Notes under the pieces: model-generated
The model's database searches: none
The model's input: the letters and a program-made list of their open reading frames with translations, nothing else
Told to the model about the DNA's origin: nothing
Position numbers and translations under genes: made by a program
Origin: Cytobacillus oceanisediminis
Lineage (GTDB): Bacteria; Bacillota; Bacilli; Bacillales; Cytobacillaceae
Reading direction: 5' to 3'
Length of the DNA stretch: 64,000 nucleotides
Assembly: GCF_022811925.1 (NCBI RefSeq)
Contig: NZ_CP065512.1
Coordinates: 124,001-188,000, forward strand
In this document: positions 49,918-60,930 of the stretch, piece after piece
Numbering within the stretch: position 1 is the stretch's first letter
Layout: every line of letters starts with the position of its first letter

Positions 49918-52900
49918 TTAATTTATCGCTTTAAAACAGATTGCAGCAAGTGACGTAAATGAAGCTGAACCCCCTGCCTGTATTGTTATGCTTCCATCCT
50001 CTATTACGTCAATCCTTGTCGGTACAGAAGCATTAGATGAGAACGTACTGAATATCTCACGGTTTCCAGGACGATACCCTGCTGGAAGTGATCCTATAAT
50101 AGTACCTGCTGTGATAGATCCACTCTTGATTAAACCGGTCACATAAACCACTCCGTTCTTATCCTTCCAATAAGCAGCACCTTGATATTGCGAACTGTAA
50201 TTGACCCAACCGTTAAACAAGGACAAGGATTTCATATTTTCATTCTCAATAAGTCCCTGCAAGTACATGTTTCCGGACATTCTGAATCTTGCTGTCGTGG
50301 AACCACCGGTATAAATTAAACATTCACCAGGTATTGTCGGATCTGCGTCGCCGTAAAGACTAATACCGGCTCCAGTTGCTGAGGTTCCTGTAACACGTAT
50401 TTCCATGGCTTCACGTCCGCTTGAGTTGGAAATACCAATATGCCCCGTGTTTCCTAATGGAGTAGGCAGCTGCAGATTCCCAAGATAAGGTATTTTAACA
50501 TTCCCCTTATTCAGAACAAGGTTAGAGTTATCTAAGAGAATATCATTGATTTCCCCTAGTATACCCGTCCGAATTTCCACCCCGTTTCTTCCTGTGATCT
50601 TTAACGGACTTCCTGAACCTTCACCATATATAGACCAACTTCCAGCAGTTCCCCCTGCTGCTTGATAAGAAATACCGTTCTCAGTTATTGACGTTTCATT
50701 TGTCCAATTTGTACCCCCTGGCACAGCGTTATAGGTTCTAAGTTTTCCCCAATCTAATTCCGTTGTAAGGTGGAAGGTTTGTATAGATCCTTTTACAAAT
50801 CCCTTATTGTAGGAAACCAGCTTTCCACCTTCCATTAGGGTATAGCCCGTTGATTCTTCAGACTTAATCGTAACCCCCGTAAGGCTTCCAGCCGTAACTG
50901 TACCTAAATTTGACGAAATAGCAGACAAATAAGTGGCGTTGATATTTCCTCCATCAATAGTGGTTAGGCTCGCCGGACTGAACGGACTTGGTTCTGTCCC
51001 AGAATCTACTTCTTCAAACTGGAAGGCATCAAAGTAGACCGGCAAGTTAGCTGTATCTACATCTACTCGAATAAGTGCTTTTGTAGAGCCAGTGGGGGCA
51101 GTGAATAGCTTTAGAAAGCGCGTCCACCCACTACTACTAGTAATGGATTTTTTGCCTGTGTCATGAAAAGTGGCTGAAGCATCATTTGTTCTGGCATATC
51201 CGTGTACTGAAACCGCTGTGGCACTTGGGTTAAATGCATAGAAAGAAATAATGTATTTCGTCCCAGCTATAATTGGAATGTGATAATCCGTCGAACTTGT
51301 CCCTAAATATACATGGTTATCAGTACCTGTCCCCTGCACCTTAAGACTTCTATCCCCATCATAGGAGTATGCGTTGCTAATTTCCTTGATGGTTGTCGTA
51401 GAGGCACTATTAAATGCTATGGCTCCCAAAGGGATTTGTTCAAAACTGTCGTATCCTCTTCGGACCATATTTGGATTGGAACTGATTGAAAGCTTGTCCA
51501 CTGTGATGCTTCCTGATGCTAGTCTTCCAACATTTAATGTTCCTGTCGAAATATTGGTTGCATTAATGTTTGTAATGGTCGCCCTTGAGGCATCCAAAGT
51601 ACCTGTAATAATGTTAGAGGCGTTAATATTCGTTATAGTAGCTTTAGTACCATCCAAAGTACCTGTATTAATGTTAGTGGCGTTAATATTCGTTATAGTA
51701 GCTTTGGAACCGTCCAAAGTTCCGGTGATAATGTTGGAGGCATTGATATTTGTTATTGTCGCCTTGGAACCGTCCAAAGTTCCCGTAACAATATTTGAGG
51801 CGTTGAGGTTGGTAATGGTTGCTTTCGAGGCATCAATGGTTCCAGTTGTGATTGAGTTACCATCAATAGCTGTTTGAGTTGCACTGTAAAGTTCCCACTC
51901 GTAAAGGTGATTGCTTGTATTTACAGAGTTTCCATTTGCAAAAAGCCTTACATATCTTGCTGTTATCGGAATAGCAAAGTTATCTATGGTTGGAACAAAA
52001 TTGTTATTTCCAGTGGCGACCCGGCTGATGGATTTTTTCCATCCCGTGTTTTCAGGATTTCCTACTGCGTAATACCAGTTCGTTCCATCACTAGAATATT
52101 TAATTTTATACCAGTAGTAGCGGTCATCCCCAGCAAAGAAGAACAAGCGGCTCTGCTCAATACGGTACACTGCCCCCAAATCGAGCTGATAATAGGAACC
52201 TTCCGTATTGGAATCGGTTGAGTTTCCGCTACCGAAAGTGACATAAGAAGAGCCGACATTCCTAGCTCCGTCTATGCCAGCGGTGCTTGTTGATGTTCCT
52301 GATACCGTTGCACCAATTGCGAGGTTGCCATCCTTTGTGGTGCCCGAGCCAACCATGATTCGTTCAGCACTAAAAGTTCCTGTTGTAATCTTGTCTGCAT
52401 TGATTTCAAGTTTGCCTGCATTGGTCCAGAACATGCCATTGATATTAGTGTTTGTTGTCAGTTCTGACCAGGTATTAGTGGCATTTGTCGGAGGTTTCGT
52501 TCCGCTAACTTCTCCATAAGATGGTACCCATGTTGATCCCCTTGCTCCTACTTGTGCTGCAGTAGGAGCTGCCACTCCTGATCCTCCCCAAGTAATGGAT
52601 CCGCCGCTCATGGTAATATTGCCTCTCATTGAAACATTACCATTGGAATCAATGACGAAGTTCCCGCCTGCTGCATTTAGACCATTCAATGACTTAATGT
52701 GAGAAGCCTGTATGGTGCCATCTACCAGGAGGTTTCCGCTGTAGCGCTTGCGTACTTCTAGGCTCCGGATGTAAAAATAACCTGTTGTCGAGTTGTCCTT
52801 CTCAAAGAAGAAGTCAACAAAGTTTAATGTCTTGGCTGGATCTACATCTGCGGTTATTTTTACATTCGCTGAGAAAGAAGTGTTAGATGTTGAAACTGGA

Positions 52901-55900
52901 ACGGAAGAGCTTCCTGCATTTGTATAGGTTCCGTCTGTGTACTGGTAGCGGATAATGGCTGTTATGCTGCCAATTGCGGATTCTTTATATCCCTTTCCTG
53001 CAAAGTAGTATTCATCACCTACAGTAAACTCCTGTGTTTTTGCTTGGACTATAGTGATCTTTGAATAAGCAGACTGTCCTACTTTAAAATACTTAAGGTT
53101 GCTGATATCTGTTGTGGTAAATCCATTCGGATTACTCTCAGCATCAATCTGAGCCATGTTGGTGAAGTCACCGATGGCAATTTGCTGTGCAAAAATAGTG
53201 TTGGCTTCAATCATGCCGCCGTTCATTCTGACTTTCCCGCCGACTGCGTTACCTTTCCAGTCATCTAAAACAGAACCAGTTTCATAGCCGTAGATTTCAG
53301 AATCCGTTGCCGGTCTGACTTTAACGGAGTCGATTTGAATGGTTTTGGCGGTAACAGTAGCAAATCCGCCCCAGGCAGCCATCGGGAATACAGAGTAACC
53401 TATAAATCCTGCAATTGGGGTATCTGATGCCATTTTAAATATCTTTGAAACGGTATACCATTTTGAAAGGGTTGGAGAAGGAACCATGTCTTTATAGTGC
53501 ATCTTATAATCAACATACGATGTTCCATCAACACGGAATAAAACACCCGAACCGTCTAGCGTGCCTGACTCCAGCATAAAAGTGGATTCTACATAAACGT
53601 ATTGGAAGTAAGGTCTATTTCTAATCGTTTGAGTATAGTAGCCTTGTCCACCAGCTGCCATTACCCACTTAGCAGCATTTCCAGTACCGTTTCCAGAAGT
53701 GACTTTTGTAGGAGCAGTATAAGCAAGTGTGTAACCATTCGGACTGGTGCTTGACCAGTCATAAAAATTTGGGTTGATATTCATGAGTAAGGCTTCATCT
53801 GATTCAGGACCTCTTGCACCTGTGCTACCCGTTGAACCCTGCTTGCTCTTACTTAATACAAAACGTTTTGTAATGCTTGAGTAGCCTGAGCGGGATGCTG
53901 TTAGGTCAACATAGCCATTATCTGCAGTGAACCCGGTTACTGTGTAAGTGCTTCCCGATAATGAGCCGGATACATTGCTCACCGTAGCGGTAATGGTCCA
54001 GTTCGCTGTATCGTCTGAACTGCCATTATAGATGGTTAGCTTTGTATTGATCCCGGCATAGCTGCTTACCGTACCAGAAGAGTTCGCTGATAATACTGCA
54101 GCTTCATTGCTTAGAACTCCAATTATTGCATTCTGTCCATTGCTTCCATTTGTTCCATTGCTTCCATCTTGCCCATCTGCCCCATCAGAGACAATAGGGA
54201 TAATCTGTTCATCAAGCAAGGTAGTTGTTCCGCCAGCCAAATACATGCGGACCCGTATAGATTTAATTCCTGCAGAAGGCGTATGCGATTTAGTCGCCTC
54301 ATTTGCTGCGCTGGTATATTTGTCAGTAAAGGTTGTACCATCCGTGCTTTCTGCAATGATAAATCTTCCTGAATAATTGGCTGGTGTACCTGAACCTACT
54401 TGGGTACGCCCGGTCAAATCAATGCTTGCCGGAGTATAAACCCCAGCCTTATTTTTTTGTATAGCTGAGGCATCTGAGATGAGCCAGTAGGACGTGGCAC
54501 TGCTTCCTGTAGCTCCCTGTTTTGATTTTGTTAAAGTAAATGTTTTCGTGATACTTGAATACCCGCTTCTTGATGCAGTAAATGTGACAGTTGCCACATC
54601 TGCAGAAACTGCAGTTACAGTTGCTGTGCGGTTTGCCGGGGTTCCTGAAGCAGTAACCGTGGCATTAGAGAGGGTTTGGGTGATTGTCCAGTTTGCCGTA
54701 TCATCAGTCGCTCCATTGTAGATAGTTAAAGTGGAGGCTGCTCCTGCATATGTGCTGACCGTTCCCGAGGAATTTGCTGGGAGGTTATGAGATTCGTTGG
54801 TTAGAACACCAATAATAGCATTCTCTCCATCTATTCCGTTGGTCCCATTAGTTCCGTTTTGGCCTCTTATTCCATCAGACACTATTGGCACAATTTGTTC
54901 ATCAAGGAGAGTGGTTGTGCCTCCTGCCAGAAACAATTGAAGTTTCACCGCTTTTATCCCTGTGGATGGGGTATGGGACTTTACTGCTTCATTTGCAGAA
55001 CTTGTATACTTCGTAGTCCAGGTGGTGCCATCTGTAGTTTCCGCTAAAATGAAGCGTCCGGAATAATTAGCTGGTGTGCCTGTGCCCACTTGTGACTTTC
55101 CTGTAACATTGATTACATTAGGGGTGTAGTCTCCTGCTTCGCTTTTCTGGATCGCAGACACATCCGCTACCAGCCAATATGAAGTTGCACTTGAACCTGT
55201 TGCCCCTTGTTTACTCTTACTTAAAGCAAAGCGTTTTGTCACGCTTGGATATCCGCTCCGGCTTGCTGTCAGGTCAACATAGCCAGTGTCGGCGTTTAAA
55301 GCTGTGACCGTATAAGTTTTGCCTGATAGAGTACCAGTCACATTACTAGGGCTTGCAGTCACAGTCCAGTTTGCACTGTCATCTGTTAAACCATTGTAGA
55401 TGCTCATGGTCGTTACAGCACCAGTGTAACTGCTGACAGTTCCCGAAGAGTTAGCTGCTAATACATGGGATTCATTGCTGAGCACTCCTGTAACTGCGTG
55501 TTGTCCAGGAGTCCCATCATTCCCTTTTTGACCTTGAGGACCTCTGACTAAAGACCAAGTGTAGTCCGCTGGATTGGTGGATGGCACATCCGTGTCATGA
55601 TTATAGCTAAAGCCGATATAATCTTTTCCAGATGGATTGCTTGTAATGCCGGTTCCGTTTGCATCTGATGCATACATAACCCAAGTGTATAAGCCTTCGT
55701 TATCTTCTGGAGCAGTCGTAAAATCCGTAACGATATTTCCTTTTTCAACTTTCACTTCATCAAACCAATAATTAACTGCATCTAATGAATCAATGTCAAT
55801 AAAATTGAAGACAGTGGAAGTGAAGTTTGTCACATTCACCGTAAAGGAAATCTTCTGGTATTCCGTTGTTAAATTAAAGTTTGCGCCATATTGATCAGCT

Positions 55901-58900
55901 ACATCAAATCGGATATTACTAGCAGCACTTGCTTTGACCTTCATGCTTACAGTCCAATATCCATTACTATCTATTACATTACTTATGCGAATGGAACTAT
56001 CTGCAGTTACTCCAGTTAATTTAAATCCGTGTGGAGTCGCAGTTTCATCTTTGGTTATCGTGACGGTGCCTGACAACCTGGACACATTAGTAGCCTTCTT
56101 ATAGTAGTTTCTTCCACCCACCTGAACATTATCAATTTTTTGATTGATCGTATCAGAAATTGCTTTCCTGATTTTCTCTGCTTCTGAAAAATAGGTGTTA
56201 AGCTGGGTTTTGAACGTATCCCTTGCTGATGCTGAGGAGAAGGAATAAGTGGTACTCATACTTGCCAAGATATCGGCTTCAATACGTGGAGTCGAACTAT
56301 TTAATGCATTGTAGGCATTTACGTAATTCGTCGAGGAAACATTTAGTGCAGCAGCTTGGCCCGACAACTGGCCATATTCCGCTTTAATGGATTCCCAATC
56401 TCTGCTTAGCTGACTTTTCTCAAGCGGAGTGACTTTAAGATCACTCATCATATCCTCTACATTTTGCTTAATAGGACCATAAGTGGTGTCTGCATAGCCC
56501 TTGGCGTTTTCCTCCATGGCAATATTTGTGAAGGAAACATTGTTTATCCAAAGATTGTCGCCGGCCACTCCGCCAGAAGTGCTTCGGTTGGTCAAAAATA
56601 GCAGTTTAATATTAGCTGTTCCATGCGGGAAGTTATTAGCTCCCATACCAAAACCGCTTTGCCACCCCTCTGCCAATGTCCATTCAGCTTTAGCTTTCAC
56701 ATTGCCGGCTGCAATATATTGATAGCTTCCGCCTGAACTTGTTGCTGATACTTTGTGGCCCGTGCGGAAAATCCCGTTTGGATCTGCTGGGTTTGAGAGG
56801 TTGAATGCCTTATTGAATGTGATTTTTTTAAGGGTTCTATCAATCGCTCCAACTCCCCAGGCAATCGTGAATACATCTCTTGAATATGTTCCATCTGGAT
56901 ATTGATATCCAAAGCTATTTTTATATCCCCAAAACACCATGCTGTGACGATGATCCGGAGTTGATGAATTATCCATGAATCCATCTACACTTGTAAGGTA
57001 AACTTCCGTATCACCCACTTTTAAGTCACGCGCAAGTTCTACAATGGGGTATTGGGAACCATAGAAGTGGTAAGGTGATATGACCATCCCATCAATGTCG
57101 TAGGCTACTGTTCCAAAGTAATTGTTCCCTCCGACACCTTTACCTTTGTACATCAAGGACATTCTATATTTATCATTTGGATTTACAGGAATTAATTCAT
57201 CACTGAAAATCGTACCGTTTTGAAGAACAGTCTTAAATGAACCCTTTCCAGAATAAACTTCTGCAGAATCAAAAGTGAAACTGCTGAAATTTGTATTATT
57301 ACCAAGCATTCCACTTCCGTTTGTCACAAGATTTTCGCCGCGGGAAACTACATAATCCTTTGTATCATGCTGCATCTTTTCGTTGATTGCCTTACGGAGT
57401 TTTTCCGCTTGATCAAAATAGGCATTGATTTGATTTTTGAATGTATCCCTAGCTGATGTTGAGGCAAAAGTATAGGTGGTCGTAAGTGAGGATAAAATAT
57501 CTGTTTCAATTCTTGGAGATGTGCTATTTAATGCAGAATAGGCATTTTGATAATCAGTCTTCGTAACGTTCCAGGCATTTGCTTGAAGAATCAATTGATT
57601 ATATTCAGCTTTGATTGCTTCCCAATCACGGCTTAGAGTACTTTTTTCCAATGGAGTGACCTTCATATCGGACATCATATCGTCCACTCTTGATTTTACT
57701 TCATCCGTATAACGCACGGCCGACGGAAGAATTCCGTCTACACCCATCCCAGCAATTTCGATATCATAGAAATAATAGTATCCAGGATTTGTAGAAGTTG
57801 GAGAGCTTGCCCCTCCTAACACTTTGAAGCTACCACTGTCAAACGGGGCACCGCTTGTATGCCTATGAAGGAGTAAGGAATTTTGGAAGAGAACATATTC
57901 TGCCACTTCCTTACGCAAAAGCATATCCAGTGTTAAAGTGTTTTCTCCCACGACGACTGAATATGTCCTGCTATCTACCTTTTGCCATGTACTAAATTCA
58001 TAAAGATCAACGACAAGCGTTCCGGCTTGACTGCTGTATATTTTAGTTCTTCCAAGGTGAATATCCTCTGTCACGGCCATCCTTGTTCCCCATGCCTGAT
58101 GGTAAGAAAGAGAAGTGACTGCAGGAGACTTAGCAATAACATGGGTTGCCGTCTTTAAAGCGGTCTCTGCATTCTCAACGACTGTGCCCGCAGGAGTTCC
58201 TGCAATATTTGAATCGGAACTTATTTCAAGACCTGTTGCATAAATCTTTCCATCCGTGTTGGTATAAAATACTTTATGCCATGTGCCATTAACATTTTTC
58301 GAGATTGATAGCCCCTCAGTTGCATTGAGGATGGCCTTAAATAGATTATCCCCTCTTAGGACTACAACCCCATTTTGTTCGGTCAAGGTTACTCCATTAT
58401 AGGATTCCCCTGGCTTGATGGAGTCAGCTAGGTAAGTTGAAGTTGTTACCTGAAGTTTTGACAGGGCTTCAAAATAAGCATCCCAAAAGAGTGGCCATAC
58501 CGCTGTATCAATTGCTGTGTCCCCTGGCTCCCATAGTTTAGGAGAAAGTGATTCCACATAAGCTTTTAAATCTTTATAAGCAGTTTCAAATGCAATATAG
58601 TCCACATGGTTTGTTGGGACACCAGATGCTTTTGCTTCAGCCCTAACCATGTAAACCTGTCCGCCTTTAATGCCATCAGCTTCCGCCAGAGTTGGTAGCG
58701 TACTGTCTGTTAATGTATCGCCGGTTATTTCAACCAGCAGCAATTTAATGTTTAATTTTTCATTGTTTGAAATTAGTCCATCATCTGCAGAGTTTCTAGC
58801 AAAGTCCTTCAAATCCTGAACTTCATCATAGAAGCCCGGATCGAGTGCCGCAATGGAAAGAGTCTGCTCAACCCATGTGCCGTTCGACCAGGAATAAAGC

Positions 58901-59022
58901 TTGCTTGGAGAAACACTGTCGTCAATCCAAAGGACGCCTTCTGTTGGGTTTTTTGGAGGAGTCCCGGAAACGAATGCATCATTTATATCTAAAATGGTTA
59001 TTTGCCCATTGGCTTTCGGCAT
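49918..59022 (-). CDS. Giant modular tail fibre protein, 3034 residues
   Basis: Order of domains: N-terminal docking motif (ANGQITILDINDAFVSG); helical part; two copies of a 115-residue helical module (DDMMSDMKVTPLEKS near 447, DDMMSDLKVTPLEKS near 860); three Ig-like units of about 230 residues (about 1177, 1407, 1637) each ending in a collagen-like linker (GSNGTNGSNGQN type) and TKRFALSKSKQGATGS; a F5/8-type domain near 2258-2340; five 20-residue ATITNINASNI repeats near 2387-2494; a C-terminal tip. Probably the host-receptor fibre. Upstream terminator at 59,050 gives it its own transcript or read-through. Confidence 0.85.
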   Translation of the reverse strand: MPKANGQITILDINDAFVSGTPPKNPTEGVLWIDDSVSPSKLYSWSNGTWVEQTLSIAALDPGFYDEVQDLKDFARNSADDGLISNNEKLNIKLLLVEITGDTLTDSTLPTLAEADGIKGGQVYMVRAEAKASGVPTNHVDYIAFETAYKDLKAYVESLSPKLWEPGDTAIDTAVWPLFWDAYFEALSKLQVTTSTYLADSIKPGESYNGVTLTEQNGVVVLRGDNLFKAILNATEGLSISKNVNGTWHKVFYTNTDGKIYATGLEISSDSNIAGTPAGTVVENAETALKTATHVIAKSPAVTSLSYHQAWGTRMAVTEDIHLGRTKIYSSQAGTLVVDLYEFSTWQKVDSRTYSVVVGENTLTLDMLLRKEVAEYVLFQNSLLLHRHTSGAPFDSGSFKVLGGASSPTSTNPGYYYFYDIEIAGMGVDGILPSAVRYTDEVKSRVDDMMSDMKVTPLEKSTLSRDWEAIKAEYNQLILQANAWNVTKTDYQNAYSALNSTSPRIETDILSSLTTTYTFASTSARDTFKNQINAYFDQAEKLRKAINEKMQHDTKDYVVSRGENLVTNGSGMLGNNTNFSSFTFDSAEVYSGKGSFKTVLQNGTIFSDELIPVNPNDKYRMSLMYKGKGVGGNNYFGTVAYDIDGMVISPYHFYGSQYPIVELARDLKVGDTEVYLTSVDGFMDNSSTPDHRHSMVFWGYKNSFGYQYPDGTYSRDVFTIAWGVGAIDRTLKKITFNKAFNLSNPADPNGIFRTGHKVSATSSGGSYQYIAAGNVKAKAEWTLAEGWQSGFGMGANNFPHGTANIKLLFLTNRSTSGGVAGDNLWINNVSFTNIAMEENAKGYADTTYGPIKQNVEDMMSDLKVTPLEKSQLSRDWESIKAEYGQLSGQAAALNVSSTNYVNAYNALNSSTPRIEADILASMSTTYSFSSASARDTFKTQLNTYFSEAEKIRKAISDTINQKIDNVQVGGRNYYKKATNVSRLSGTVTITKDETATPHGFKLTGVTADSSIRISNVIDSNGYWTVSMKVKASAASNIRFDVADQYGANFNLTTEYQKISFTVNVTNFTSTVFNFIDIDSLDAVNYWFDEVKVEKGNIVTDFTTAPEDNEGLYTWVMYASDANGTGITSNPSGKDYIGFSYNHDTDVPSTNPADYTWSLVRGPQGQKGNDGTPGQHAVTGVLSNESHVLAANSSGTVSSYTGAVTTMSIYNGLTDDSANWTVTASPSNVTGTLSGKTYTVTALNADTGYVDLTASRSGYPSVTKRFALSKSKQGATGSSATSYWLVADVSAIQKSEAGDYTPNVINVTGKSQVGTGTPANYSGRFILAETTDGTTWTTKYTSSANEAVKSHTPSTGIKAVKLQLFLAGGTTTLLDEQIVPIVSDGIRGQNGTNGTNGIDGENAIIGVLTNESHNLPANSSGTVSTYAGAASTLTIYNGATDDTANWTITQTLSNATVTASGTPANRTATVTAVSADVATVTFTASRSGYSSITKTFTLTKSKQGATGSSATSYWLISDASAIQKNKAGVYTPASIDLTGRTQVGSGTPANYSGRFIIAESTDGTTFTDKYTSAANEATKSHTPSAGIKSIRVRMYLAGGTTTLLDEQIIPIVSDGADGQDGSNGTNGSNGQNAIIGVLSNEAAVLSANSSGTVSSYAGINTKLTIYNGSSDDTANWTITATVSNVSGSLSGSTYTVTGFTADNGYVDLTASRSGYSSITKRFVLSKSKQGSTGSTGARGPESDEALLMNINPNFYDWSSTSPNGYTLAYTAPTKVTSGNGTGNAAKWVMAAGGQGYYTQTIRNRPYFQYVYVESTFMLESGTLDGSGVLFRVDGTSYVDYKMHYKDMVPSPTLSKWYTVSKIFKMASDTPIAGFIGYSVFPMAAWGGFATVTAKTIQIDSVKVRPATDSEIYGYETGSVLDDWKGNAVGGKVRMNGGMIEANTIFAQQIAIGDFTNMAQIDAESNPNGFTTTDISNLKYFKVGQSAYSKITIVQAKTQEFTVGDEYYFAGKGYKESAIGSITAIIRYQYTDGTYTNAGSSSVPVSTSNTSFSANVKITADVDPAKTLNFVDFFFEKDNSTTGYFYIRSLEVRKRYSGNLLVDGTIQASHIKSLNGLNAAGGNFVIDSNGNVSMRGNITMSGGSITWGGSGVAAPTAAQVGARGSTWVPSYGEVSGTKPPTNATNTWSELTTNTNINGMFWTNAGKLEINADKITTGTFSAERIMVGSGTTKDGNLAIGATVSGTSTSTAGIDGARNVGSSYVTFGSGNSTDSNTEGSYYQLDLGAVYRIEQSRLFFFAGDDRYYWYKIKYSSDGTNWYYAVGNPENTGWKKSISRVATGNNNFVPTIDNFAIPITARYVRLFANGNSVNTSNHLYEWELYSATQTAIDGNSITTGTIDASKATITNLNASNIVTGTLDGSKATITNINASNIITGTLDGSKATITNINATNINTGTLDGTKATITNINASNIITGTLDASRATITNINATNISTGTLNVGRLASGSITVDKLSISSNPNMVRRGYDSFEQIPLGAIAFNSASTTTIKEISNAYSYDGDRSLKVQGTGTDNHVYLGTSSTDYHIPIIAGTKYIISFYAFNPSATAVSVHGYARTNDASATFHDTGKKSITSSSGWTRFLKLFTAPTGSTKALIRVDVDTANLPVYFDAFQFEEVDSGTEPSPFSPASLTTIDGGNINATYLSAISSNLGTVTAGSLTGVTIKSEESTGYTLMEGGKLVSYNKGFVKGSIQTFHLTTELDWGKLRTYNAVPGGTNWTNETSITENGISYQAAGGTAGSWSIYGEGSGSPLKITGRNGVEIRTGILGEINDILLDNSNLVLNKGNVKIPYLGNLQLPTPLGNTGHIGISNSSGREAMEIRVTGTSATGAGISLYGDADPTIPGECLIYTGGSTTARFRMSGNMYLQGLIENENMKSLSLFNGWVNYSSQYQGAAYWKDKNGVVYVTGLIKSGSITAGTIIGSLPAGYRPGNREIFSTFSSNASVPTRIDVIEDGSITIQAGGSASFTSLAAICFKAIN
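51541..51850 (-). repeat. Five 60-bp tandem repeats in the fibre gene
   Basis: Each 60-base row of this stretch repeats with few changes, encoding the 20-residue unit with ATITNINASNI and TGTLDGSK. The pitch is exactly 60 bases, so recombination could change copy number without a frameshift. Confidence 0.8.
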
Positions 59023-59049
59023 TCACTTTCACGCCCTTTTTCAGTAATA

Positions 59050-59077
59050 AAAACTCCACTAAATCAATAGTGGAGTA
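59050..59077 (-). terminator. Minus-strand terminator between the fibre genes
   Basis: CTCCACTA-TTGATT-TAGTGGAG, then TTTTTATT on minus. Confidence 0.75.
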
Positions 59078-59104
59078 TTCTTTGAATCTATCGAAACCAT
59101 TTGT

Positions 59105-60856
59105 TTATGAAATTTCAACCCTAAAAGTAGCTTTTTGTACAACATCATCAGCTGTAATATCAATCCACTTACCCACTTTTGAGCCGGAAGTTCCAAATGA
59201 CGTATCCTGTGTACCGTCCATTTTATATTTGGTCCACGTATACGTGTGCTTGTAACCTGTTCCGGTTGCAGCAGCTTGCTTAAGGTCAATCTCCTCGCCA
59301 TTTTGGTAAAGGCGGCAAAGTAATTGGGAGCTGATGTTCCCATTCTTGAAGATATTTCCGTTGCTGCTTTCCACTACTACCATGATTGGGTCTGTCTGAT
59401 CGTAGAAGATAATCGTGTCATATTTAGCTGTTTGGCCGCTCAATGTTGCTTTCACTTTGAAGGCAGCTAGGTTTGTGATGCCAGAAGCAGCTATTGTTAG
59501 AGTATTTGTATTTACTGCTCCAGACACGCCATAACTTGCCTGGTTAGCTGCATCAATCTTGTCCCAACCTAAGCCAGCACCTTCATCTGCATTACCTGAT
59601 TTCTGCACAAACCATTCATAAGTGACATTAGATGTTTGAATTGTGCCTCCTTTATAAAGGTCAGCCTGTGCAGTTAAGGAAGTAGTGTCCGTTGCATTTT
59701 TAAATAGATTGCCAGATGGAGCCCAAACGGAAACTAGAACCGCGTCTTGGCCTGTCGCACCATCAGAAACAATAGGGACAATTTGCTCATCAAGGAATCC
59801 AGTACCGTTTGGAGTAGCTACACTGGATAAATATAATTGAACCTTTAAAGCCTTAATTCCAGCTGAAGGAGTCCAGGCTTTTGATGCTTCTGCTGTGGAG
59901 CTAGTATATTTAGCTGTCCCCCAGTTAGTCCCGTCAGTTGTTTCCCAGATTTGGAACTTACCAGAGTAATCCCCATACGCTCCTGTTCCAGTCTGTGATT
60001 TAGCTGAGACTGTAATAGAAGTCGGAGTATAAACATTGGATATGTTTTTCTGGATTGCACTTGCACTTGTGATTAAGCGGTAAAGGGTAGGAGTTGTTCC
60101 GGCTACACCCGTTTTACTCTTCGATAGAGCAAAGCGCTTTGTGATGGAAGCATAGCCGGATTTAGAAGCTGTTAGGTCAACATAAGCCGTGTCAGCACTC
60201 ATAGCTGTAACGGTATAGGTCTTTCCTGAAAGGGAACCAGTTAATCCAACAGGTGTTCCTGCTGTTACTGTCCAGCTGGAGCTTACGTCAGTTGCGCCTT
60301 CGTAGATATACATTGTGGTATTGGCGCCTGTAAAGTTGCCGTTGTTACCAGCTGAATCTGTAGGAATAACGTCAGACTCATTGCTTAGGACAGCGGTTAT
60401 CGCCGGAGCACCCGTTGCCCCAGTAGCACCGTTATTCGCGCGGTTGAATGTAAATTCCGCTTTGATTGTCAAAGGATATCCTGTTGCCGGGTCAGTCCAA
60501 ACAATAGATGCAATATAAGTTTTTGAATATGCAGAGCCTGTCAATAGGTTCTTTACTACCGTGAGGTTTTTTCCTGTTACCGTGTAATTTGTATCCGTAA
60601 CAAGGGGTGTGCTTGGAGCTGCAGCGTCATACCAAGTGACAGTAGCTTCTGCGATTTTATCTGTATTTCCAGACGTGGAAACGAATAGGGAAGGTGTTAA
60701 AGTGGGGTTGGCGGTTGCCCAGTTTGGGGTGTAAGAAGTTGTGGCGGGATCATAAATCTGCGTTTTCGGAGACGTTGTGGTCACAAACGCCGTCAGCGAA
60801 GGCGCATCATTAAAATCCAAAATGGATATGAGGCCTGTTGCAATTGGTTGTGGCAT
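59105..60856 (-). CDS. Tail fibre-related protein with Ig-like repeats
   Basis: 583 residues after AGAAGGAG. N-terminal docking motif (GLISILDFNDAPS) like the giant fibre; one Ig-like unit (AITAVLSNESDVIPTDSAGN... TKRFALSKSKTGVAG) homologous to the three in that fibre; a C-terminal domain (VVVESSNGNIFKNGNISSQL) also found at the end of the 60931 gene. Probably a short fibre on the same hub. Confidence 0.78.
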   Translation of the reverse strand: MPQPIATGLISILDFNDAPSLTAFVTTTSPKTQIYDPATTSYTPNWATANPTLTPSLFVSTSGNTDKIAEATVTWYDAAAPSTPLVTDTNYTVTGKNLTVVKNLLTGSAYSKTYIASIVWTDPATGYPLTIKAEFTFNRANNGATGATGAPAITAVLSNESDVIPTDSAGNNGNFTGANTTMYIYEGATDVSSSWTVTAGTPVGLTGSLSGKTYTVTAMSADTAYVDLTASKSGYASITKRFALSKSKTGVAGTTPTLYRLITSASAIQKNISNVYTPTSITVSAKSQTGTGAYGDYSGKFQIWETTDGTNWGTAKYTSSTAEASKAWTPSAGIKALKVQLYLSSVATPNGTGFLDEQIVPIVSDGATGQDAVLVSVWAPSGNLFKNATDTTSLTAQADLYKGGTIQTSNVTYEWFVQKSGNADEGAGLGWDKIDAANQASYGVSGAVNTNTLTIAASGITNLAAFKVKATLSGQTAKYDTIIFYDQTDPIMVVVESSNGNIFKNGNISSQLLCRLYQNGEEIDLKQAAATGTGYKHTYTWTKYKMDGTQDTSFGTSGSKVGKWIDITADDVVQKATFRVEIS

Positions 60857-60930
60857 ATTCTGTTTTTCTCCTTCTTTTTTTTAGTATAAATACAAAATTA
60901 AGCTAAGCAATAATACAGCAGAATGCAAGC
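60857..60930. other. Short intergenic gap
   Basis: Contains only the RBS region of the 59105 gene; no terminator seen. Confidence 0.4.

Noticed and set aside
51374..51877. 167-residue plus-strand frame inside the fibre gene
   Set aside because: Antisense shadow of the 60-bp repeat array; repetitive hydrophobic translation and no RBS.
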